A DNA stretch of 5,104 bases from Anaerolineae bacterium. Its GTDB lineage: Bacteria > Chloroflexota > Anaerolineae > 4572-78 > J111. The stretch lies in contig JAGRBY010000541.1 in assembly GCA_020433835.1 (NCBI GenBank), positions 1 to 5,104 on the forward strand. Reading direction: 5' to 3'. Position 1 is the stretch's first letter, and each line of letters starts with the position of its first letter. Under the pieces are notes generated by a model. That model was given only the letters and a program-made list of their open reading frames with translations, searched no databases and was not told the origin of the DNA. Positions 1 through 5,104 of this stretch are shown piece after piece. Position numbers and translations under genes: made by a program.

Positions 1-27
1 CAACAAAACACTGTAGAAAAGGGGTTT

Positions 28-138
28 GGCTCCTCTGAAAATAGCTTGTGTAGGGCAAACTTAAGTTTGCCCTACGGATGTGGATGTTTTCATTGCCGGT
101 GTCGTCTCAAGTGAGACAGTCTGACTCTTCTGAAAATA
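28..138. repeat. Imperfect 16-bp direct repeat flanking a palindrome
   Basis: The segment 28-43 (GGCTCCTCTGAAAATA) recurs at 123-138 (GACTCTTCTGAAAATA) with 14 of 16 identical bases, and GCT follows shortly after each copy. The copies are 95 bp apart and enclose the palindrome at 50-75. They could be remnants of a duplication that accompanied an insertion, or an ordinary small duplication. Function is unknown. Confidence 0.4.
50..75. repeat. Perfect 26-bp palindrome
   Basis: The arm GTAGGGCAAACTT (50-62) is followed directly by its exact reverse complement (63-75). As RNA it could form a stem of about 11 bp closed by a TTAA loop. It is not followed by a T-run, so it is not a standard intrinsic terminator, although it could stabilise the 3' end of a transcript arriving from the left. 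Perfect palindromes of this size with a GTAGGG edge resemble short dispersed palindromic repeats in intergenic DNA. Whether this one is multicopy cannot be told from one window. Confidence 0.7.
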
Positions 139-175
139 CAGCTCAGGAGCAGCAAAGTCACCTTCCTCCCCATTG

Positions 176-469
176 ATGTGCTGTTGGCTATACGTCCTGC
201 CCAACATGTTTGAAGCCGAAGCGCGTGTTGAAAACCGATCACAAGAGCGTTTGTATATCACGGCGATCACAACAACCACCGGCAAACCCGTTGTCATTGG
301 GCAACGCGCATTTTTCCAACAGCGCGACATTGCGCTTCAACCTAATCAGTCAATTCATTTGCTTTACGATGCAGCCGATGCCCCGCTGGCGGGTATCGCG
401 GTGTGTCGTACAAATGACAATTGCCGGTTATTGCCAGTTGATTATTCCAATGGCTATATTGGCGTTTGA
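176..469 (+). CDS. Small hypothetical protein, possibly a truncated remnant
   Basis: This 97-codon frame starts at ATG 176 (TTG 173 is directly upstream in frame) and ends at TGA 467-469. An in-frame TGA at 131-133 prevents a longer N-terminus. Residues from about Phe13 on look like real protein: alternating polar and hydrophobic strands (ARVENRSQERLYITAITTTT, then GKPVVIG), a PNQS turn, LLYDAADAPLAGIAVC, and two cysteines close together (Cys79 and Cys85 counted from ATG 176). This would suit a small extracytoplasmic beta-domain. The first dozen residues (MCCWLYVLPNMF) are hydrophobic and could be a short or damaged membrane anchor. ATG 206 is an alternative start giving 87 residues. I see no good Shine-Dalgarno sequence before any of these starts. 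I do not recognise the family and assign no function. A remnant of a longer anchored protein is about as likely as an intact small gene. Confidence 0.45.
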   Translation: MCCWLYVLPNMFEAEARVENRSQERLYITAITTTTGKPVVIGQRAFFQQRDIALQPNQSIHLLYDAADAPLAGIAVCRTNDNCRLLPVDYSNGYIGV

Positions 470-550
470 GGTTGGTCTTCAGACGTAAGTAGTGCTATCA
501 ACCTTATATATGTCCACGGTAACTATTCAGCCAATCGATGTCGATATCAA

Positions 551-578
551 AAGGCGAAGGCTAAGGCTGAGGCTAAGC
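551..578. repeat. Hexamer tandem repeat (AAGGCT type)
   Basis: Four successive units are readable: AAGGCG, AAGGCT, AAGGCT, GAGGCT, followed by AAGC. The unit recurs in inverted orientation at 681-692 (TTAGCCTCAGCC), so the tandem also forms the left arm of the larger inverted repeat. Confidence 0.65.
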
Positions 579-693
579 AGACAAATTCAGGTTAGGCATC
601 TCCAAAGAAATAATTGATCAATGTCTATAGTGCGCATTCCGTATCACCACCAGCTACGCACTACGCACTACGTTTGGGTTTTAGCCTCAGCCT
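564..693. repeat. 13-bp inverted repeat enclosing smaller repeats
   Basis: AGGCTGAGGCTAA at 564-576 is exactly complementary to TTAGCCTCAGCCT at 681-693, with a 104-bp interior. Inside, TAGTGCG (628-634) can pair with either of two CGCACTA copies (657-663, 664-670), giving a nested fold. The layout could be a small non-autonomous repeat element or a structured RNA. I see no coding frame, promoter or terminator that would decide between these. Confidence 0.5.
654..672. repeat. Heptamer tandem repeat (CTACGCA)
   Basis: The sequence reads CTACGCA, CTACGCA, CTACG: period 7, about 2.7 copies, no mismatches. It overlaps the 10-mer ACCACCAGCT (646-655) that also forms the ends of the element at 827-1005. 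Confidence 0.65.
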
Positions 694-826
694 GATTTAC
701 GCCCAGTAGTCTTGCGGCTGAATCCTTACTATACGTTTTGAAATATCCACACTAGACTGAAATCGCCGCATCCGGTATCATTATTCTGGAGAAGATTTTT
801 ACATCTTTGTGTGAAGTGACATAACC

Positions 827-1005
827 AGCTGGTGGTGTCAACCTGTTGACTGATAGGAGGCTGTCATGCCCGCATGCTTCCCCGCCTACGCGAGGACAAG
901 CTTAGCGGGAATCCACTCGCCAGAGCTATGGATGCCCGATAACACCATTCGGGCATGACAGCCGTTTGGTCGTCATCAGTCAATATGTGTACACTACCAC
1001 CAGCT
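827..1005. mobile_element. MITE-like nested inverted-repeat element, 179 bp
   Basis: Three successive pairs of inverted arms are nested in the same order. The ends are AGCTGGTGGT (827-836) against ACCACCAGCT (996-1005). Next come TTGACTGAT (846-854) against ATCAGTCAA (975-983). Innermost are GGCTGTCATGCCCG (859-872) against CGGGCATGACAGCC (950-963). All three pairs match perfectly. Between the outer and middle arms each side holds its own small dyad: GTCAAC-CT-GTTGAC at 837-850 and GTGTACAC at 987-994. The core has further stems, including GCGGGAATCCA (905-915) against the TGGATGCCCG around 929-938, giving a cloverleaf-like fold. There is no ORF inside, so it would be non-autonomous. No clear target-site duplication flanks it (AACC on the left, TAGG on the right). 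It may be a MITE, a dispersed palindromic repeat, or a smaller repeat inserted into an older one. Confidence 0.55.
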
Positions 1006-1019
1006 TAGGTCACGCTCGA

Positions 1020-1039
1020 TCAATTTTCACCAAAATTGA
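1020..1039. promoter_or_regulatory. AT-rich 8-4-8 dyad, candidate operator before the kinase
   Basis: TCAATTTT (1020-1027), a CACC spacer and AAAATTGA (1032-1039) form a perfect dyad, ending 43 bp before the kinase ATG. Its size and symmetry suit the binding site of a dimeric regulator, and its position suits repression or activation near the promoter. As RNA it would be a weak AT-rich hairpin without a following T-run, so termination is less likely. The regulator is unknown. Confidence 0.45.
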
Positions 1040-1082
1040 ACATCACACGAAAACCGGAACATGCGTGCGATAGGGATCAATA

Positions 1083-4000
1083 ATGAAGTGGGCCTACCTG
1101 CTAAAAACAACGACACTAGCGGCGATGTACGTTGGCTTGGCCACCATAAGCTATCTATTTCCCTCTGCCGCAAGTAATATTCCTCTGGTTTGGCTGCCGA
1201 CCGGCCTCGCGCTGGCCTGGCTCATCCTCTTTGGTTATCGGTTGTGGCCGGCAGTGACTCTGGGTGCCTTTGTTGCCGCTTTATTAACCCATGCGCCAAC
1301 AGGTTTTGCATTTGCTACGGCTATCGGCTACACATTGCAGGCTCTAGGTGGCGTCTACCTCCTGCGGCGATTCGGCTTTAATGTGGCCTTAGCTCAGGCC
1401 CAAGATATGCTTAAACTCATCCTTTTTGGCGCATTTCTTAGTACAATTATCAGCGCCACACTAGGTGTTGCTGGTTTAGAATTAAGCGGCACCTCCCACC
1501 ACAACGCCTGGTTATGGTGGTGGCTAAGCGATGCCGTAGGTGTGCTGTTCATCACCCCGATACTGCTTGTGGGGTCCCAATGGGTACAACGACGAAACGC
1601 AGTCGAGCCAATTCTTTTTCCGTTGTCCAGCTTGTTGTTGGTACTGGCTTTTATTGCCGGCTTTACCATCTGGCGTATAGAGGAGCAAAGCCTAAGAACA
1701 AAACTGCGCGATGATGCCAGCGAAATGATACGGGAAATTGATGTTGATATTGAAAAAAATATTCAATATCTCGTTGCTATTGAAGGCTTATATGTATCCT
1801 CACGTGAGGTAACCCGAAGCGAGTTTAATGCATTTACGGAACTGCTCTTGAAACATATCTCAACAGCCCAGGCCCTGGCTTGGATTCCCTACGTCCCTCA
1901 CGCTAAACGGGCGACTTTTGAGCAAATGGCCCGGCAAGAGGGCTTCTCCGACTTTCAATTCATCGAACAGGATACAGCGGATCAGTTTATCCCCGCGGCT
2001 AATCGGGCCGAGTATTTTCCGGTTTATTTTCTTAACCCCTATATCGGCAACGAAAATGCCCTAGGGTATGATTTAGGTTCTGATGCCTCCTGGCTAGAGA
2101 CCATCCTCCAAGCACGCGACACTGGTCAACCAACAGTCAGCATCGCAGCTGAACTGGTAACAGAATCCACTCCACTGAAAGGACTTTTGATTTTTGTGCC
2201 GGTTTATCTTGAAAACAGATCGATAACAAGCTCTATAGAAACACAACGCGCCCATCTGCATGGTTTTGCAGCAGGCGCATTTCGTTTGGATGATATGGTA
2301 GCCGAAGCGCTCAAAACACTTCAGCAACAAGACCTGGAACTTTTTTTATTCGACATCACCTCTCCCAATAACGCGGAGTTTCTCTCATACTACCCTTGTC
2401 TTTCTAACCCGCGCCCGGCAGCAGACGCAGCCACGCTAACACCCAGCGAACTGCAAACCAACTTGTACTATACCTCTACTCTGGATATTGGCGGGCGATC
2501 ATGGCAAGCGATCACCCGCCCCTGCCCTGCTTACCTGGCGGACGGATATAGTTGGGGAGCATGGGGCATCTTAGTTATCGGGTTGATTCTGAGCGGAACT
2601 ATCATTGCCTATGTGGGTATACGCCAACAGACCAACGCGCAACTTACGTACCATGCCCGTCTTTTGGGCGAGATCAATGATGCGGTGCTGGCCTTCAATA
2701 ATCATTTTATTCTCACGGCCTGGAACCACGCTGCTGAAAATATATACGGCTGGCAAGCTACAGAGATGATCGGCCAACCCTATCAGGTCGTGTTGCCTAC
2801 GGAATATGTAGATATAGACGAGGCTCAAGCACTCCAGGCGCTTCAAGAGACCGGACAACTTTGCACCACGCTAATCCAAGTCCGTAAAGATGGTAAGCCG
2901 ATTACCGTTGAGGCCAAAACGGTTGCTCTACGGGACGAAAAGGGGCAGATAACAGGGTATGTCTCTGTCAACCACGACATTACCGAACAAAAACAAGCCG
3001 AAGATGCCTTGCGCAAAAGCGAGGCCCGTTATCGAGCCATTATAGAAGACCAGACCGAGTTAATTTGCCGTTTGACACCCAGTTTGGTTATTACCTTTGC
3101 CAACGAAGCCTACTGTCGCTTTTTTGGTCGCTCGGCAGCCGAGCTTGTGGGACACGACCTTTCGCCTCTTGTCACCCCGGCAGTTCGGCAAATAATTCGT
3201 AACCAAATTGCCCAACTGACTCTGGAAAAGCCGGTCATCACCCATGATCATGAACAATTAAAAGGAGACAACAGCATACGCTGGATGCACTGGTCAAATC
3301 GTGGTATTTTTGATAATGAGGGGCAGCTGATTGAAATTCAATCTGTTGGACAAGATGTCACCGAAAAGAAACAGTTAGAAGAACAACTTCTGCAATCGCA
3401 AAAAATGGAAGCTATTGGCCGGCTGGCGGGCGGCATTGCGCACGATTTTAACAATATTCTGATGCCCATTATGGGTTACACCGAATTAGGAATGATGAAA
3501 CTGTCGCCCGATGATAGTCTCTATACCGATCTGAAACGTGTGCAGGAAGCCGCCTATCGGGCTGCCGATTTAACCCACCAAATTCTGGCCTACAGTCGTA
3601 AACAAGTGTTGGAAATGCAGGTTATTGACCTAAACATAATTATAGGGGACTTTGAAAAAATGGCCCAACGCCTCATTGGCGAAGACGTTGAGCTGCAGAC
3701 ATTTCTGAAACCCGACCTGTACCGAGTCAATGCGGATAAGGGACAAATTGGGCAGGTACTTCTCAATTTAATAGTTAACGCCCGCGACGCAATGCCCACA
3801 GGAGGGAAATTAACCATAGAAACGGCCAATGTATATCTTGATGAAACATATGTAAAAAAATATGCCGATGACCACGCTCCCGGTGGCTACGTTATGTTGG
3901 CGGTCAGCGATACCGGCCACGGCATGGATGTTGAAACGCAGCAGCAGATTTTTGATCCTTTCTTTACGACCAAAGCCCAGGGTCAAGGCACAGGATTGGG

Positions 4001-4520
4001 ACTATCAACAGTCTTTGGTATCATCAAACAACATGGCGGTAACATTTGGGTTTATAGCGAACTGGACAAAGGAACAACCTTTAAAATCTATCTCCCCCAA
4101 ATTGAAACCGCAGCCGACGCGCCTGAAACGGCCGTTTCAGAACCGGAATCGATGCTCGGGGCCGAAACTGTTTTGGTGGTTGAAGATGAAGAATTGGTAC
4201 GAACCCTCATCTGTGAAACCCTAACTGCACACGGATACAATGTTCTCGAAGCCCAAAATATCAATAATGGTCTGCAACTTGCCGCCGAGCAGCAACCTAT
4301 CCATCTCCTGCTCACCGATGTCGTTATGCCTGAAATGAACGGCAAGGAGCTGTATCAAAAGGTGGCTGCTCTTCACCCTCATATAGAGGTATTGTATATG
4401 TCAGGCTACACCGATGACGTTATTGTCCATCACGGCATGTTAGATGATGGCATTAATTTCCTGCAAAAGCCTTTTTCGGTTCAAACCCTTACCAAAAAAG
4501 TGAGACAGGTTTTTGATTAA
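1083..4520 (+). CDS. Hybrid sensor histidine kinase (MASE1-CHASE-PAS-PAS-HisKA-HATPase-REC)
   Basis: This 1145-residue membrane sensor should autophosphorylate on histidine and pass the phosphate to its own receiver domain. Residues about 5-200 form a multi-helix MASE1 membrane domain (IPLVWLPTGLALAW at 33-46). Residues about 205-485 look like an extracytoplasmic CHASE ligand-binding domain, closed by a membrane helix at about 491-512. Two PAS domains follow (about 523-637 and 645-763). The HisKA domain has its phosphoacceptor His787 in GGIAHDFNN. The HATPase_c domain shows an N box (Asn895, Asn899), the G1 box DTGHGM (943-948), the F box IFDPFFTTK (956-964) and the G2 box GTGLGLSTV (969-977). 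An acidic linker (about 1006-1027) leads to a receiver with Glu1034, Asp1035 and Glu1036, phosphoacceptor Asp1079, Ser1107 and Lys1129. Nothing essential is missing. An in-frame TAG at 1071-1073 makes ATG 1083 the first ATG start. A weak AGGG (1072-1075) sits 7 nt upstream. The ligand cannot be read from sequence. No partner regulator adjoins it, so it looks like an orphan feeding a phosphorelay elsewhere. Confidence 0.95.
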   Translation: MKWAYLLKTTTLAAMYVGLATISYLFPSAASNIPLVWLPTGLALAWLILFGYRLWPAVTLGAFVAALLTHAPTGFAFATAIGYTLQALGGVYLLRRFGFNVALAQAQDMLKLILFGAFLSTIISATLGVAGLELSGTSHHNAWLWWWLSDAVGVLFITPILLVGSQWVQRRNAVEPILFPLSSLLLVLAFIAGFTIWRIEEQSLRTKLRDDASEMIREIDVDIEKNIQYLVAIEGLYVSSREVTRSEFNAFTELLLKHISTAQALAWIPYVPHAKRATFEQMARQEGFSDFQFIEQDTADQFIPAANRAEYFPVYFLNPYIGNENALGYDLGSDASWLETILQARDTGQPTVSIAAELVTESTPLKGLLIFVPVYLENRSITSSIETQRAHLHGFAAGAFRLDDMVAEALKTLQQQDLELFLFDITSPNNAEFLSYYPCLSNPRPAADAATLTPSELQTNLYYTSTLDIGGRSWQAITRPCPAYLADGYSWGAWGILVIGLILSGTIIAYVGIRQQTNAQLTYHARLLGEINDAVLAFNNHFILTAWNHAAENIYGWQATEMIGQPYQVVLPTEYVDIDEAQALQALQETGQLCTTLIQVRKDGKPITVEAKTVALRDEKGQITGYVSVNHDITEQKQAEDALRKSEARYRAIIEDQTELICRLTPSLVITFANEAYCRFFGRSAAELVGHDLSPLVTPAVRQIIRNQIAQLTLEKPVITHDHEQLKGDNSIRWMHWSNRGIFDNEGQLIEIQSVGQDVTEKKQLEEQLLQSQKMEAIGRLAGGIAHDFNNILMPIMGYTELGMMKLSPDDSLYTDLKRVQEAAYRAADLTHQILAYSRKQVLEMQVIDLNIIIGDFEKMAQRLIGEDVELQTFLKPDLYRVNADKGQIGQVLLNLIVNARDAMPTGGKLTIETANVYLDETYVKKYADDHAPGGYVMLAVSDTGHGMDVETQQQIFDPFFTTKAQGQGTGLGLSTVFGIIKQHGGNIWVYSELDKGTTFKIYLPQIETAADAPETAVSEPESMLGAETVLVVEDEELVRTLICETLTAHGYNVLEAQNINNGLQLAAEQQPIHLLLTDVVMPEMNGKELYQKVAALHPHIEVLYMSGYTDDVIVHHGMLDDGINFLQKPFSVQTLTKKVRQVFD

Positions 4521-4586
4521 CGCCTATGGGCCACCTGGCGCACCGCTATTTGGCAAAGATCTCATACAAGAAGTGGGCCATAGGCG
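4521..4586. terminator. Inverted repeat between convergent genes, possible bidirectional terminator
   Basis: CGCCTATGGGCCAC (4521-4534) begins directly after the kinase TAA and is complementary at 13 of 14 positions to GTGGGCCATAGGCG (4573-4586), with a 38-nt interior. The right arm lies inside the dehydrogenase coding region, where it encodes QAPMAH. The long loop and lack of a T-run on either side make a classical intrinsic terminator doubtful. The position between two convergent 3' ends is the main argument for a role in transcript ending. Confidence 0.3.
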
Positions 4587-5104
4587 CTTGAACATCAGCT
4601 TGGTTAGCTGCTTCTTTAAATAACCCTGTATCCTTTAAGGCAATCCACCCCATAGAAAACTGTTCAGGATCACGCGCGACATGTTTGCCAAAGAACTGAA
4701 ATGCCGTAATCGGAAATAAGGTCTGGGTAAACATCTCCACCACCAGCATGGGATCAATGCCACGCTTTTTCGCCAAACTAAGCACCTCGGTCAAGGCTTG
4801 CATCGCGGTGAAACTGATGAAGTTACCGCTCAGTTTGACCGTATTGGCCGAACCAACCTCCTCACCAAAGTCGAAGACACGCTGGCCCATTGCCTCCAGC
4901 AGTGGTTGAACGCGCTCCTTGGCCGGAGCCGGGCCGGAAAGACAGATCCACAATTTCTGGGCCGCCGCAGCCGGAGGCGGTCCAAAGACGGGCGCATCCA
5001 GATAGTGACTACCATACCGGGCGTGCAGATCGGCCAGTTTCCGCGACAGGGCCGGGGAGACCGTACTCATCGAAATGTGGATGCCATCCTGGCCCAGTTG
5101 CTCT
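4546..5104 (-). CDS. NAD(P)-dependent dehydrogenase, 3-hydroxyisobutyrate dehydrogenase-like (partial, N-terminus outside)
   Basis: The frame is open from the right edge to TAG at 4546-4548, giving 185 visible residues. An ATG at 5070 is internal, because the 11 residues before it (EQLGQDGIHIS) continue the family motif HISMSTVSP, the substrate-binding segment. LDAPVFG follows. The catalytic Lys is in NTVKLSGNF (Lys codon 4834-4836, Asn four residues later at 4822-4824). The helical C-terminal domain then runs to the stop. Relatives are cytoplasmic oxidoreductases of about 290 residues, so roughly 100 N-terminal residues holding the GxGxxG Rossmann fold lie beyond the window. The substrate is not determined: this branch includes 3-hydroxyisobutyrate, tartronate-semialdehyde and beta-hydroxyacid dehydrogenases and imine reductases. 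The C-terminus ends in LYEIFAK and seems some 15-20 residues shorter than I remember for related proteins. It is convergent with the kinase, with 25 bp between the stop codons. Confidence 0.88.
   Translation of the reverse strand, partial: EQLGQDGIHISMSTVSPALSRKLADLHARYGSHYLDAPVFGPPPAAAAQKLWICLSGPAPAKERVQPLLEAMGQRVFDFGEEVGSANTVKLSGNFISFTAMQALTEVLSLAKKRGIDPMLVVEMFTQTLFPITAFQFFGKHVARDPEQFSMGWIALKDTGLFKEAANQADVQAPMAHFLYEIFAK

Larger units (their letters stand above)
470..1082. other. 613-bp non-coding, repeat-rich region
   Basis: I see no credible coding frame on either strand here. The stretch carries tandem hexamers and heptamers, a 13-bp inverted repeat, a nested 179-bp inverted-repeat element and an AT-rich dyad, each listed separately. 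It must contain the promoter of the kinase gene that follows, but I find no convincing pair of -35 and -10 boxes. The density of symmetry is unusual for a plain leader and suggests accumulation of small mobile or dispersed repeats. Confidence 0.7.

Noticed and set aside
1..113. Frame 1 open from the left edge to TGA 112-114
   Set aside because: Its end is Cys/Arg-rich and runs through the palindrome, so it is unlikely to be the end of a real gene, although the edge of the window prevents certainty.
61..330. Minus-strand 89-residue open frame opposite the small + strand ORF
   Set aside because: It covers the palindrome, its residue composition (many Ser, Thr, Arg, Cys) is unlike a folded protein, and the + strand frame reads better.
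210..488. Second + strand frame of 92 residues
   Set aside because: It is an out-of-frame shadow of the 176-469 frame with many Met, Cys and Gln and no pattern of structure.
469..504. Hairpin AGGTTG / CAACCT after the small ORF as a terminator
   Set aside because: The stem has only 6 bp plus wobble pairs, the loop is over 20 nt, and TATATAT follows instead of a T-run.
551..700. CRISPR array
   Set aside because: Repeats are only 6-7 bp long and directly tandem without spacers.
1036..1064. TTGAAC as a -35 box for the kinase
   Set aside because: No hexamer resembling TATAAT lies 16-18 bp downstream.
3862..4224. 120-residue + strand frame inside the kinase gene
   Set aside because: It overlaps the HATPase and linker coding region in another frame, and the kinase frame holds every expected motif.
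4546..5070. ATG 5070 as start of the dehydrogenase
   Set aside because: The frame stays open to the window edge and the preceding residues complete the HISMSTVSP family motif, so this Met is internal.

Overview
The window holds one complete large gene, one gene cut by the right edge, one small doubtful gene at the left, and a repeat-rich non-coding stretch between the last and the first. The base composition is moderate and no lineage-specific marker is present. The multidomain hybrid kinase next to short dispersed-type palindromes would fit a free-living environmental bacterium with a large genome (Chloroflexota, or a proteobacterium with many sensory kinases). This placement is weak inference; no rRNA, tRNA or marker gene supports it.

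Left part (1-469): a perfect 26-bp palindrome (50-75) lies between two copies of an imperfect 16-bp direct repeat. It is followed by a small + strand ORF (176-469) that reads like a membrane-anchored or exported beta-rich domain. I do not recognise its family by name, and it may be a truncated remnant.

Middle part (470-1082): about 610 bp without a credible gene but full of symmetry. It contains a 13-bp inverted repeat built on a GGCT hexamer tandem (564-576 / 681-693), a heptamer tandem (654-672), a nested 179-bp inverted-repeat element resembling a MITE or dispersed cloverleaf-type repeat (827-1005), and a clean 8-4-8 AT-rich dyad (1020-1039) just upstream of the kinase start.

Main gene (1083-4520, +): a 1145-residue hybrid sensor histidine kinase with the order MASE1, CHASE, TM, PAS, PAS, HisKA (His787), HATPase_c, receiver (Asp1079). 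All key catalytic residues are present, so it should be an active phosphorelay sensor. No separate output regulator or phosphotransfer protein is visible beside it.

Right part (4546-5104, -): the C-terminal 185 residues of an NAD(P)-dependent dehydrogenase of the 3-hydroxyisobutyrate / 6-phosphogluconate dehydrogenase superfamily, convergent with the kinase. Its start lies outside the window. The two stop codons are 25 bp apart, and a 13/14-bp inverted repeat starting directly after the kinase stop reaches into the dehydrogenase 3' end. Nothing links the two genes functionally. I saw no clearly new system; the most interesting material is the layered repeat structure upstream of the kinase.
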